Shown: positions 26,288 through 35,253 of the stretch, piece after piece
Position numbering within the stretch: position 1 is the stretch's first letter
Layout of the letters: every line of letters begins with the position of its first letter
Assembly: GCA_964420975.1 (NCBI GenBank)
Contig: CAYQVH010000008.1
Span: forward strand, 1-64,000
Direction of reading: 5' to 3'
DNA length: 64,000 bases
From: Accumulibacter sp964420975
Lineage (GTDB): Bacteria > Pseudomonadota > Gammaproteobacteria > Burkholderiales > Rhodocyclaceae
Translations under genes and position numbers: made by a program
The notes under the pieces: model-generated
Told to the model about the DNA's origin: nothing
The model's database searches: none
The model's input: only the letters and a program-made list of their open reading frames with translations

Positions 26288-26363
26288 CGCCGCCTCGACT
26301 CACGCGAAGCGCGAGGCTTGGCATAGGGACGGTGTTGGCCGGCCGGGCTTGACGCGCACGGGG

Positions 26364-27236
26364 TCAACGGAAAATGACGGTCTTGTTGGCATGGACCAGG
26401 ACGCGGTCTTCGAGGTGGTAGCGCAAGCCCCGGGCGAGAACAGCTTTTTCGATGTCCTTGCCGTAGCGAACCATGTCGTCGACGCTGTCCGAATGGTCGA
26501 TGCGGATCACATCCTGCTCGATGATCGGCCCCTGATCCAGCTCCTCAGTGACGTAATGACAGGTGGCGCCAATCAGCTTGACGCCGCGCTGATAGGCCTG
26601 ATGGTACGGTCGCGCGCCGACAAAGCTGGGGAGGAAGGAGTGATGGATGTTGAGAATCTGTCCGCGATAGCGAGCGCACAGCTCCGGTGGCAGGATCTGC
26701 ATGTAGCGCGCGAGCACCATCGTATCGCCCTTGACTTCGTCGTAGATGCGGGCGATTTCGTTGTACGCCGCCGGCCGGTTGTCGGCGCGAATCGGGACGT
26801 GGTGAAAGGGGATGCCATGCCACTCGACCAGCGACCGGAAGCCTTCATGGTTGGAAATCACGCAGGGGACTTCAATGTCGAGCTCTTTCGCCTGCCAGCG
26901 CGAAAGCAGGTCGTAGAGACAGTGTTCCTGTCGACTGACCAGGATCACCACCCGTCGCTTGACTGCCGAGTCACTGATCTTCCAGTTCATCGACAAGGCG
27001 TCGGCGAGCGGACGGAAGCGCTCACGGAACTCGGCAAGGTGGAACGGCAGCGAGTCCGCCTTGACCTCCATGCGCATGAAATAGCGCGCTTCGCCCTCGC
27101 CGCTGCCGTCGTCGGCGTGATAACTCGACGCCAGGATCCATCCTCCGTGTTGAGCGATGAATCCGGAGACACGGGCGATGATGCCCACTTGGTCGGGGCA
27201 CGATCCGGAAAGCGTGTAGAAACGTCGCGTAGGCAT
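26364..27236 (-). CDS. purU: formyltetrahydrofolate deformylase PurU
   Basis: A 290-residue cytoplasmic enzyme that hydrolyses 10-formyl-tetrahydrofolate to formate and tetrahydrofolate, balancing one-carbon pools. Seen: an N-terminal ACT domain (about residues 5-85, beginning FYTLSGSCPDQVGIIARV) and a formyltransferase-like domain with the active-site stretch ILNIHHSFLPSFVGA (about residues 220-234). Length agrees with PurU. It lies 12 bases after thrH on the same strand, so the two are probably cotranscribed. Confidence 0.95.
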   Translation of the reverse strand: MPTRRFYTLSGSCPDQVGIIARVSGFIAQHGGWILASSYHADDGSGEGEARYFMRMEVKADSLPFHLAEFRERFRPLADALSMNWKISDSAVKRRVVILVSRQEHCLYDLLSRWQAKELDIEVPCVISNHEGFRSLVEWHGIPFHHVPIRADNRPAAYNEIARIYDEVKGDTMVLARYMQILPPELCARYRGQILNIHHSFLPSFVGARPYHQAYQRGVKLIGATCHYVTEELDQGPIIEQDVIRIDHSDSVDDMVRYGKDIEKAVLARGLRYHLEDRVLVHANKTVIFR

Positions 27237-27248
27237 GAACCTGCTGGT

Positions 27249-27866
27249 CTAGGCAGGTGTGCAGGCGGCGAAGGCCTTGTCGATCTCGGCGCGCAGTTCG
27301 GCGTACGTTTGCGTTACCGCAAAGTGCGGGAACTCGCGGATGACGTTGGCGGGCGGATGAAACAGGATGCCGGCATCGGCCTCGCCAAGCATGGCCGTAT
27401 CGTTGTACGAATCCCCCGCGGCGACAACGGTAAACCGTAACTCCTTCAAACGACGCACGGCTTCCCGTTTCTGGTCAGGCATACGCAGCCGGTAATTCAC
27501 CAAGCGCCCGGTGGCGTCGGCTTCCAGGCTGTGGCAAAACAGGGTCGGCCAGCCGAGCTGACGCATCAACGGGTGGGCGAACTCGTAAAACGTATCCGAG
27601 AGGATGATCAGCTGGTACGTTTCGCGCAGTTCGTCGACGAAGTCGCGGGCGCCGGCGAGCGGACCCATTTCGGCGATCACGCGCTGGATGTCGGGCAGCC
27701 CGAGTCCGTTCTCGGCGAGCAATCGCAGCCGGAATTTCATCAGTTGGTCGTAGTCCGGCTCGTCACGCGTCGTCCGGCGCAACTCGGGGATGCCAGTGCG
27801 GTCGGCGAACTCGATCCAGATCTCGGGGACGAGGACACCTTCGAGGTCGAGGCAGACGATTTGCAA
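27249..27866 (-). CDS. thrH: bifunctional phosphoserine phosphatase / homoserine phosphotransferase ThrH
   Basis: A HAD-superfamily enzyme of 205 residues. In Pseudomonas, ThrH dephosphorylates phosphoserine and can move the phosphate to homoserine. Seen: the catalytic motif DLEGVLVPEIW at residues 7-17, in which a Glu replaces the second Asp of ordinary HAD proteins, a ThrH hallmark; and the later GDSYNDTAML motif near residue 150. The TTG at 27866, with GGGAG eight bases upstream, gives exactly the family length. An ATG at 27917 would add 17 residues that look unrelated, so I prefer TTG. Confidence 0.88.
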   Translation of the reverse strand: MQIVCLDLEGVLVPEIWIEFADRTGIPELRRTTRDEPDYDQLMKFRLRLLAENGLGLPDIQRVIAEMGPLAGARDFVDELRETYQLIILSDTFYEFAHPLMRQLGWPTLFCHSLEADATGRLVNYRLRMPDQKREAVRRLKELRFTVVAAGDSYNDTAMLGEADAGILFHPPANVIREFPHFAVTQTYAELRAEIDKAFAACTPA

Positions 27867-27910
27867 CGAGACAACTCCCTGTGGCGGGCGACAATACGGG
27901 AGCCGCGATT

Positions 27911-29862
27911 CTAGCAAACGGACCTGGCTTTGTCAGAGGCGCTGCGTCGCGTCGTCAGCCGATCGGCAGGCGTGGCCAGCGTGCAGCGACCACGCCCCGC
28001 TTGTTTGGCGCCGTACATCGCCTGGTCGGCGGCTTGCAACAGGCGCTCGCAGTCGTCGCCGTCCGCTGGCCAGAGGGCGATCCCGACGCTGGCGCCGACT
28101 TGTACCCAGTGTTCATCGATCGAAACGGGGCGGCTGAGCAACGCGATGATCTTGCTGCCGATGGTCAGCGCTTGCGGCGCGTCGACCACGCCTTCGACGA
28201 CGACGACGAACTCGTCGCCGCCGAGGCGGGCGACGACGTCGGAAGCCCGAACGCATTCCTGTAGACGCGGGGCGATCGACTGCAGCAAGCGATCGCCGAT
28301 GGCGTGTCCGTAGGTGTCATTGATCGGTTTGAAACCGTCGAGATCGACCATCAGAGCGGCAAAGCTTTCACCGCTACGACGACAGCGGGCGATCGTCCGC
28401 CGTAGTTCCTCATAGAGCAAGGTTCGATTCGGCAGGCCGGTCAGCGGGTCATGATGGGCCAGCTTGCGTAGTTCCGCTTCGTTCTGTCGCAGCCGTTCGT
28501 TGGCGTCGGCGAGCTCGGCGGTGCGGCGAAGGACACGCTGTTCCAGCGCTTTTTCCGATTGTTGCAGAGCGTCCATCGCCGCCATCTTGGCGCGCAGGTT
28601 TTCTGCCTGAGCCAGTTCGGTCTCGCGGCGGGCGACGTGGATGCGGTCAGCGAGGGCGAAGGAGAGAAGCAACATTTCGAGTGCCGAGCCGATCGGCATC
28701 GCGTAGAGGGTGAGCGGGTTGGTCGGGACCCAGCCGAGCGTGCGCAGGGCGACGACGGCGACCGAGAGCAGGAAGAGGCTCCGGCGAGCAGGAAGACTCC
28801 TGCACCAGGCCTGCCCCGGGCGAGGCAGATGCCGGCGGTTGCCACGGCAGTCACGGCGAAGGCTGTACCGAGCAGGGCGGTTGCAATACCTGCTGGGCGA
28901 TAGTGATCGTCGAGCGCGACGGCGATGGTCAGCAGGAACCCCGCTTGCAGCAGCTGAATCAGGCGGTGACAACGGGGCGTGGCACGCCGCGTGCCGAGAA
29001 ATGTCTGCGTAAAAAGTGCCCCAAAAAAAGCCGCCAGGCAGTAGCCAACCGGAGTCGCGACATTGCCCCATACCGGCGAATTCGGCCACAGGAACTGATT
29101 GCCAAGTCCAAAGAACGAAAGTTGCCCAATTGCAATCGATACGGTGAAGGCGACGTAAGCCAGGTAAGCCGGCTCGCGCAGCGAGCAGTAGAGCAGAAAA
29201 TTGTAGAGGCCCAAGGCGAGCAGCATGCCGAAATAGAGGGCGAGGCCGGAATAGAAGACCTGATCGCTGGCGTGTAGCGCGGTCGGAGACCAGATCGCGA
29301 TCGGTAGCGTCAGGCTGCTGGTCGACTCGACGCGAAGATAGATCGTCGTTTCGCTTCCCGGAACGAGATCGATCGGAACGACCAGGTTGTGATGGCTAAA
29401 CGGCCGTTCCGAAAACGCTTGCCGATCACCCGTCTCCGTTCGCTGGAATCGTCCTTCGCGCGGGATGAACAGCGAGACGCGGTCGAGCGACGGATAGGCG
29501 ACTTCGATCAGCCAGCGACTGGCCGCGTCCGGCTCGGGGTGCAGCCCGAAGCGCAGCCAATAGACGCGCGGCGTAAAGCCGAAATTGAGGTCGCTGTCGC
29601 CGGGCAGGCGTTGAAACTGGCGGCCGATTTCAGCACGTTCGAGATCGTCGACGGTCAACTGTCCGGTCGAATCTTCGAGTACTTCGACGAAGGGTCGGAG
29701 GTTGATTTCGCGAGACGTCGTGGCGAGCGAAACCTGCGCGCCGCTCTCGCCGGCGGTCAGAAGGGCAAGACAAACGGGCAATAGCGCGGCGCGGCAGGTG
29801 GCGGCGCTGCGTAGTCGGCGGTAGGCGGCAGCAAGCGCCTCGATTATAGTGAACAGGCGCAC
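27911..29862 (-). pseudogene. 7TM-DISM diguanylate cyclase gene with a single frameshift
   Basis: Two reading frames together make one protein. The first part has a signal peptide (CRAALLPVCLALLTAG), an extracytoplasmic 7TMR-DISM-type domain, then several membrane helices. Near 28780 the frame breaks in FLLAGA and continues in the other frame as SLFLLSVAVVAL, leading through a coiled coil to a complete GGDEF domain with RASD and GGDEF motifs. One missing base would restore a normal protein of about 640 residues. Two copies of an 11-base repeat flank the break. It could be a sequencing error, a phase-variable switch or true decay. The start is unsure; it diverges from the gene at 29942, and a TATAAT (minus strand, about 29844-29849) may be a promoter. 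Confidence 0.75.
28766..28796. repeat. 11-bp direct repeats flanking the frameshift
   Basis: gagcaggaaga occurs at 28766-28776 and again at 28786-28796. The reading frame of the 7TM diguanylate cyclase changes between or at these copies. Short direct repeats invite slippage, which could explain a natural indel or a local assembly or sequencing mistake. Confidence 0.9.
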
Positions 29863-29941
29863 GTTGGCGGCGGGTGGAAGTCGCCTGCCTGGGTGCGGGA
29901 TCGCCCGGAGTACCGTTCGCGGCGTGTCGAAGGAGGAGTCA

Positions 29942-30529
29942 ATGCGTCGTTGCTGTTTGCTGGTCATTGCCATGTCGATAGGCATGGGCGGGTGGGCGGA
30001 GACGCCCTCGGCCTTGCCGGATGTTCCACAATCGCCGGCGGAAGCACAGGCACAGCGGGCACGGGCAGCTTCCCTGCGTGACGACGCGGAACGTCAGTAC
30101 AAGTCCGACCAGGACGGATGCTACAGCAAAGTTCTCGTTAACGATTGTCTCGCCACCGCCAAGAAGCGTTATACAGAGAAGATTGTCGCGGCTCGCCAGC
30201 TCGATCAGCCGGCACGCGACTTCGAGCGTGAAGCTCGTCGACAGGAGGCAGCCGCGAAGGAAGCACAGCGCGCGCTCGACCAACCACTACGCGAACAGAG
30301 GCAGCAGGAACAGACGGCGACTTACCGCGCTGAACAGGCGACGAAGGCGGCCGAACGCGAGCAGAAGCTGGCTGACAAGGCAAGACAGGCCGAACAAGGG
30401 CGCCAGAGACGAGCAGCCGAAGAGGCCAAACGCGAGCAGAAACGTGAACAACGGATGCGGCGGGACGCTGAACGCGAGGCAAAGAAAGCAAAGAGTGATC
30501 GAAGCGCCGATGCTGCAGGCGTCCAATGA
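29942..30529 (+). CDS. exported Lys/Arg-rich coiled-coil protein of unknown function
   Basis: A 195-residue protein I cannot assign. Seen: a cleavable signal peptide (about residues 1-19, ending GGWAE), a small conserved-looking block with two cysteines, CYSKVLVNDCLATAKKRY (about 59-76), and then about 110 residues of very charged Ala/Glu/Arg/Lys/Gln sequence predicted as long helix or coiled coil. Proteins with this layout, including the CY-x-NDCL-type block, are common in betaproteobacteria and remain uncharacterised. The ATG follows AAGGAGGAGTCA. The two cysteines could form a disulfide in the periplasm. It diverges from the frameshifted cyclase gene and converges on the carbonic anhydrase gene. 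Confidence 0.8.
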   Translation: MRRCCLLVIAMSIGMGGWAETPSALPDVPQSPAEAQAQRARAASLRDDAERQYKSDQDGCYSKVLVNDCLATAKKRYTEKIVAARQLDQPARDFEREARRQEAAAKEAQRALDQPLREQRQQEQTATYRAEQATKAAEREQKLADKARQAEQGRQRRAAEEAKREQKREQRMRRDAEREAKKAKSDRSADAAGVQ

Positions 30530-30545
30530 CCTCTCGGGCAGTACG

Positions 30546-30569
30546 CCGGACAGTGTTGGCGCTGTCTGG
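30546..30569. terminator. hairpin between convergent genes, possible terminator
   Basis: ccggacag and ctgtctgg form an eight-pair stem with one G-T wobble around an eight-base loop, located exactly between the stop codons of the two convergent genes. No clear T-run follows on either strand, so termination is uncertain. Confidence 0.35.
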
Positions 30570-31937
30570 TCAGCGTGACTCTTTGATCATGCGACCAAAG
30601 CTTGGCTGTACGGGCCGGGCATTGTGGGGGTAGAGCCGCGCGAAGATCGCCAGTTGCTCCGCTGAGATCGGCTGTGGCTGCTTGAGCACAAGCCAGAGAA
30701 CTCCTTCAGTGCACGGCGGGGTGGTCAGCGACCCCATGTAGGTGTAATAGCCGCGGTCGGCTGGAAGGAAGGCGGCGACGTCGATGCTGATACCGGGTGG
30801 GCTGACGTATTGATTTTTTTCCAGCGGCAGATTGTTCCAGACAGTCTGGATGACGGGATTTTCAGCGCCTTTCTCGAACAGAATGGCGACTACCGCGAGC
30901 TTGCCGTCGTCAGCCTTATGGACGAGGTGGGCGACCATTTCCGAAAGCCTGTCGTTGACGCGTTCTTCGGAAGGACGATGGAAGTGGAATTGGACTAGCT
31001 CGTAGCTCTTGCCGAGCACGCTGATCCCGCTGCCGCTGACTTCGACCTGAATCGTGTGTCCGTTGTCGACGACGCGGAACGGTGACGGGCGGTAGGCGAA
31101 GACGATGGGCTCGAGATCGACGCGGAAACCGTCACGAATGTCGATCGGAGACTGACGTCGGCCGTAGGCGCACGCGGCGTAGTCCGGGCGCAGTCTGCCC
31201 CAATTGTCGGGACCTTTCTCGCCTTCGTACGACCAGTGGGTGTCATGACGCAAAGCGTTGGCGCGATTCGCGGCGGCGTGTGTTTTGTGGGCAGGCGTCC
31301 GGACCTCACTCGGCGAGGTGATCGCCGCCGCTTGGCGGGCAGGCTTGGTCTCTGTGGCTGCCTGGCTGGTGGATGCGGGTTCCAGATGGGCCTTGCGTAC
31401 ATCCTTGGCGAGTAGCGCCTCGTTCGCCTTGCGGAGTTCCCCGGTGACCTGATTGACCTTGTCGGCGACTTTGCTCGCGGCCGCCGCTGCCTCGGCCCCG
31501 GCTTTCGGTCGGCAGACCTCGCGTAGCAGCTTGTCGTCGAGCATGCCGGTTCGTACCGGCATCTCGACTTGAATCTTTACCTCTTCCTCACGAAGCAGGC
31601 TTCCCTCTTCCTTGAAGTAGCTCCGCTTAAGCGTGGTGTAGCTACGCGAAGCACAATCGTAGCGGTTGACGGCTTCGACGATCCGGTAGGACGACGAGGT
31701 CTTCGGGTCGACGATCGGTTTTTCAAGCACGATACGTCCCTGCGCGACCGATTTTCCGGTCTCGTCCTGGCGAATGCTGGCGCGATCGATCTCGATCCGC
31801 TTGCCCGGCTCGGCCGAGATAACCTGCCAGGCGGCTTCGCTGACCGAGGGCAGCCAGGCGACGAGCGGTAGCACCGCCAGGGCGCGGAGTAGGCGGCGCA
31901 TGCGCGGAGGAATGGTGAGCTGGGTAGGGGCGTTCAT
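30570..31937 (-). CDS. alpha-carbonic anhydrase with adhesin-E-like N-terminal domain
   Basis: A 455-residue exported protein with two parts. Residues 1-36 form a signal peptide. Residues about 37-150 resemble the surface-adhesin E domain (W-Q-V-I at the start, YDCASRSYTTLKRSYF later). A helical Ala/Lys-rich linker follows. Residues about 230-455 are an alpha-carbonic anhydrase: QSPIDI, the zinc ligands His318 and His320 in FHFH and His337 in AHLVH, and SLTTPPCTEG with the catalytic-site Thr. The usual SEH triplet after FHFH reads SEE here, a change in a normally conserved position. The ATG at 31937 follows AAGAGGG. It probably hydrates CO2 in the periplasm or at the cell surface. The N-terminal match is from memory of the family and is less certain. 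Confidence 0.85.
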   Translation of the reverse strand: MNAPTQLTIPPRMRRLLRALAVLPLVAWLPSVSEAAWQVISAEPGKRIEIDRASIRQDETGKSVAQGRIVLEKPIVDPKTSSSYRIVEAVNRYDCASRSYTTLKRSYFKEEGSLLREEEVKIQVEMPVRTGMLDDKLLREVCRPKAGAEAAAAASKVADKVNQVTGELRKANEALLAKDVRKAHLEPASTSQAATETKPARQAAAITSPSEVRTPAHKTHAAANRANALRHDTHWSYEGEKGPDNWGRLRPDYAACAYGRRQSPIDIRDGFRVDLEPIVFAYRPSPFRVVDNGHTIQVEVSGSGISVLGKSYELVQFHFHRPSEERVNDRLSEMVAHLVHKADDGKLAVVAILFEKGAENPVIQTVWNNLPLEKNQYVSPPGISIDVAAFLPADRGYYTYMGSLTTPPCTEGVLWLVLKQPQPISAEQLAIFARLYPHNARPVQPSFGRMIKESR

Positions 31938-32027
31938 TACCCTCTTGACGGACAGTTGGCGGCAAACTTTAGCCGACCATGGTTGTGCGCGGTTCACCGA
32001 GGAAAAAGACGCGGCGTGGCCGAGCCT

Positions 32028-32072
32028 GAAAAGAACAACGGCCATCTTGCCGAAAGCGTGGCGAAGATGGCC
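32028..32072 (-). terminator. probable terminator downstream of actP
   Basis: On the minus strand a nine-pair stem (ggccatctt / aagatggcc), extended by gcc/ggc with a small bulge, lies about 60 bases after the actP stop. It is followed by the moderately T-rich GTTGTTCTTTTC. The stem is strong and the T-run imperfect. Confidence 0.55.
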
Positions 32073-32133
32073 GCTGACCGAGCCGATCGCTGCGGCGTCG
32101 AGGCCGCGGCAATCGGTGGAGTGGTGCGTGGAC

Positions 32134-33795
32134 TCAGTGGGCTGCGGCTCCGGCGGCACCGAATCCGGTCTGGGCGCGAACGTACTGGTCCTCGAAGGCT
32201 TCCTTCTCGCTCTTGGCGCGGGCGCTGCTATCGGTCACCGACATGATGTAGGCGAGGATGAAAGCAATCGGCATCGCGAACAGCGCCGGCTGGGTGTAGG
32301 GGAAGAGCGCGGCCTTGTTGCCGAGCACGTCGACCCAAACCGACTTCGAGAAGAGAACGAAGAGCACGGCCGAGATGACACCGCTGTAGCCGCCCCAAAC
32401 CGCCCCGCGGGTGGTCAGTCCTTTCCAGTACATCGACAGGATCAGGACGGGGAAGTTGGCTGCCGCGGCAACGCCGAACGCCAGGCCGACCATGAACGCG
32501 ATGTTCATTTTCTCGAACATGATGCCGAGCACGATCGCCACGAAACCGAGAACGATGGTGGCAATGCGCGAGACGCGGATTTCCTCCTGTTCGGTGGCCG
32601 TCCCCTTGCGGATGACTCGCGCGTAGATGTCGTGCGAGATTGCCGAGGCGCCAGCGAGTGCGAGGCCGGCGACGACGGCGAGGATGGTGGCAAACGCGAC
32701 CGCGGCCAGGAAGCCGAGCAGCATGTTGCCGCCGACCGCACGCGCCAGGTGCATGGCGACCATGTTGCCGCCGCCAATCAGTTTGCCCTTGATATCCCCG
32801 CCTTCAAAGAACTCGGGATTCTGACCGACGATGATGACCGCGCACAGGCCCATCAGGAAGATGACGTTGAAGAAATAGCCGACGAACGCCGAAGCGTAGA
32901 GGACCGACTTGCGCGCTTCCTTGGCGTTGCCGACGGTGAAGAAGCGCATCAGGATGTGCGGCAGACCGGCGGTTCCGAACATCAGGCCGAGGCCGAGCGA
33001 GATGGCGGTCACCGGGTCGGCGAGCAGTGCTCCGGGCGCCATCAGCTTGGCGCCCAGCTTGTGGACAGCTTCGACTTTCTGCAGCAATTCGGTCAGCGAG
33101 AATCCGAACTGCATGTAGGCCAGTATCAGAACCATCGTGCCGCCGAAAAGCAGCATGCAGGCTTTGATGATCTGCACCCAGGTCGTCGCCACCATGCCGC
33201 CAAAAGTCACGTACACCATCATCAGGATGCCGACGACGAAGATCGCAATGTTGTAATCGAGACCGAAGAGCAGCTTGATCAGCTGGCCGGCGCCGACCAT
33301 CTGCGCGATCAGGTAGAAAACGACCACGACCAGCGACGAGATCGCCGCCATCGTCCGCACCTTGCCCTGATCCAGACGGTACGACGTGATGTCGGCAAAG
33401 GTGAAACGGCCGAGGTTACGCAACCTTTCAGCCATCAGGAACAGGATGATCGGCCAGCCGGCGAAGAACGCCATCTGGTAAATGTAGGCGTCAAAACCTT
33501 GCGAATAGGCCATCGCCGTCAGTCCGAGCAGCGTGGCCGCCGACATGTAGTCCCCCGCGATTGCCAGCCCGTTCTGGAAACCGGTGATGCCACCGCCGGC
33601 GGTGTAGAAGTCCGCGGTCGTCTTGGTCCGGCTTGCAGCCCAGTAGGTGATCCCCATCGTCATCGCAACGAAGATCAGGAACATGATGATCGCGTGCCAA
33701 TTGGTTGCCTGTTTGGTCGTCGCTTCGACCGCCGGAGCGGCGTACGCGAGACACGAAAACGCCAGCAGAGCCAGCGCTGAACTTAATCGGTGCAT
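32134..33795 (-). CDS. actP: cation/acetate symporter ActP
   Basis: A 553-residue sodium:solute symporter with a signal-like N-terminus and about 13 transmembrane helices. By family it imports acetate, and sometimes glyoxylate or propionate, with a cation. Seen: the first helix after TNWHAIIMFLIFV, the conserved ADFYTAGGGITGFQNGLAIAGDY (part, near residue 65), and GTAGLPHILMRFFTV (about residue 275). The ATG overlaps the stop of the upstream DUF485 gene by one base (TAATG), showing translational coupling. In an Accumulibacter-like cell this could be the main anaerobic acetate importer. It is followed by a probable terminator. Confidence 0.93.
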   Translation of the reverse strand: MHRLSSALALLAFSCLAYAAPAVEATTKQATNWHAIIMFLIFVAMTMGITYWAASRTKTTADFYTAGGGITGFQNGLAIAGDYMSAATLLGLTAMAYSQGFDAYIYQMAFFAGWPIILFLMAERLRNLGRFTFADITSYRLDQGKVRTMAAISSLVVVVFYLIAQMVGAGQLIKLLFGLDYNIAIFVVGILMMVYVTFGGMVATTWVQIIKACMLLFGGTMVLILAYMQFGFSLTELLQKVEAVHKLGAKLMAPGALLADPVTAISLGLGLMFGTAGLPHILMRFFTVGNAKEARKSVLYASAFVGYFFNVIFLMGLCAVIIVGQNPEFFEGGDIKGKLIGGGNMVAMHLARAVGGNMLLGFLAAVAFATILAVVAGLALAGASAISHDIYARVIRKGTATEQEEIRVSRIATIVLGFVAIVLGIMFEKMNIAFMVGLAFGVAAAANFPVLILSMYWKGLTTRGAVWGGYSGVISAVLFVLFSKSVWVDVLGNKAALFPYTQPALFAMPIAFILAYIMSVTDSSARAKSEKEAFEDQYVRAQTGFGAAGAAAH

Positions 33796-34115
33796 TATTT
33801 GCCCTCCTTTTGTGCTTCCTTGATCAGTTCCTGGGTGAGATCGTCGAACTCACCGTTGGCCCGACGCACGTAGATCACCGTGGTCAGCCAGAAGAAGATG
33901 AACAGGATCAGTTCGATCGTGTAGCCAATCGGCCACATTGACCCTTCGGCGATCTTTTGCCCAAGCAACCCCGGGGCAAAGGCGATCAGCATGAAATAGC
34001 CATAGAACAGAAACAGGACAATGGCCGCCAGTGTCCAGGCGAAACGCCCGCGTTCCTGCACCAGCTTGCGGAACTTGGGATTACCCCGCATTCGCTCGTA
34101 TATCACACTACTCAT
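33795..34115 (-). CDS. yjcH: DUF485 membrane protein (YjcH-like), ActP partner
   Basis: A 106-residue inner-membrane protein with two transmembrane helices (about residues 22-45 and 58-80). DUF485 proteins such as E. coli YjcH are almost always encoded just before actP, and their role is unknown. Seen: the N-terminal NPKFRKLVQERGRFAW stretch and the YFMLIAFAPGLL turn. The ATG at 34115 has GGAGG eight bases upstream; an ATG 15 bases earlier is in frame but lies inside the ribosome binding site. It is the first gene of the unit and couples to actP by a one-base overlap. Confidence 0.92.
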   Translation of the reverse strand: MSSVIYERMRGNPKFRKLVQERGRFAWTLAAIVLFLFYGYFMLIAFAPGLLGQKIAEGSMWPIGYTIELILFIFFWLTTVIYVRRANGEFDDLTQELIKEAQKEGK

Positions 34116-34347
34116 TTTTGCATCCTCCACATTAGTTCTGTTGACGCGGTTTTACTGCAAAAGTGACCAGGTTTTACAAGACTTTTCCTCGCCGCGCGAA
34201 ATACTAACCTAGAACAAAGTTGGGTTCAAACCGCGTGTTCAGGAAATTCAGGAGCCTAACGATGGCGGAAGGGACGCCGATGCCCCGCTGGATTCCCGGA
34301 CGCGGTCCGCCCAGGGCTTGTAGCGGCTGCACGTCGCTGGCTGGGAC

Positions 34348-35022
34348 CTACTCTCCGAAGCGACGCAAGCGCTCCAGGTCGAGAATCGTCAGCGTGCCGT
34401 AGTCGGCGCGCAACAGACCGTCTCTCTCCAATCTTTGCAACGCCTGATTGACGCGCTGGCGGGACATTCCGGCCAGGAGGCCGATTTCCTCCTGGGAGAT
34501 GGGGAGCTCACGGCGGCTGCCTGGGTATAGCAACGGGTTAAACATCGACGCCAGGCAGCGCGCCAGGCGGGCGTCGCTGTCCAGCAGGCGTTCATGCTCG
34601 ACCATGCCGATAAACTGGCCGAGTCGCTCGTTGAGTTGCAACAGCACGAAACGGTTGAACGCAATGCTGTGATCGAGCAGGTAGTGGAAGCGGCTGCGCT
34701 TCAGGTAAGCGACACGCGACTCGCGTAGCGCGACGATGTCGTAGCGACGAGGTTCGTCCTTGATCAGCGACCCCTCACCGAACCATGCACCCGTCGACAG
34801 ACCGACAAAACTGGTCGCTTTGCCGGTGCTCCAGTTGCTGGCCATCTTCGCCAGCCCGTCGACAATCCCCAGCCAGTGCTCAACCGCTTCGCCTTTCATG
34901 CAGACGTAGCTACCGGCGGGAATCGTTCGTACCACCGTGTCGCGCCGCACGTCGTCGAGTTCGTCGGCGGAAAGTTGCCGGGTCCAGAGCGAGGCTTGCA
35001 GCAATTCGTCGAGGGATTCCAT
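34348..35022 (-). CDS. Crp/Fnr-family transcription regulator
   Basis: A 224-residue regulator with an N-terminal cyclic-nucleotide-binding-like domain (about residues 15-130) and a C-terminal winged helix-turn-helix (about 150-215, with ISQEEIGLLAGMSRQRVNQALQRL, part). It has no N-terminal Cys cluster, so it is not an FNR oxygen sensor. It diverges from the acyl-CoA synthetase/Liv transporter operon and lies downstream of, and on the same strand as, nothing else; actP follows 230 bases farther on the same strand. Control of the acyl-CoA synthetase unit is a position-based guess. Start: ATG at 35022 has GGGGA at a good distance; ATGs at 35028 and 35085 are alternatives. Confidence 0.85.
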   Translation of the reverse strand: MESLDELLQASLWTRQLSADELDDVRRDTVVRTIPAGSYVCMKGEAVEHWLGIVDGLAKMASNWSTGKATSFVGLSTGAWFGEGSLIKDEPRRYDIVALRESRVAYLKRSRFHYLLDHSIAFNRFVLLQLNERLGQFIGMVEHERLLDSDARLARCLASMFNPLLYPGSRRELPISQEEIGLLAGMSRQRVNQALQRLERDGLLRADYGTLTILDLERLRRFGE

Positions 35023-35253
35023 GTGCATTCCCCGGCGCAGAAGTGTGCCAATTGTCGCCGGAACGACAATTATAGGCATCAACATCGCCTAGACTAGGCG
35101 TCGCCGGTTTCCTGTTTCGGCGCCAACGGCGGTGTTGCGGCCATCAGCATGTGGCATCGCACCCCCATTCGAAATGGGACTAGAATCCGGACACAGACAA
35201 GACAAGGGCCTGCCGCCGGTTCTCCCGGGGGACGGGACCGCGGAGGAGACGAG

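Noticed and set aside
27911..29862. Two separate genes, a 7TM protein and a free GGDEF protein
   Set aside because: The hydrophobic run continues directly across the frame change and one base restores a standard 7TM-DISM-GGDEF protein, so a broken single gene is more likely.
31774..33780. 668-codon plus-strand open frame opposite actP
   Set aside because: It is antisense to actP and very rich in Asp, His, Arg and Gln, the usual signature of a shadow frame. It also has no ribosome binding site.
34150..34200. Sigma-54 promoter for the DUF485-actP unit
   Set aside because: A TGGTCAC...TTGC-like string is present on the minus strand, but the spacing between the GG and GC pairs is eight bases rather than ten.
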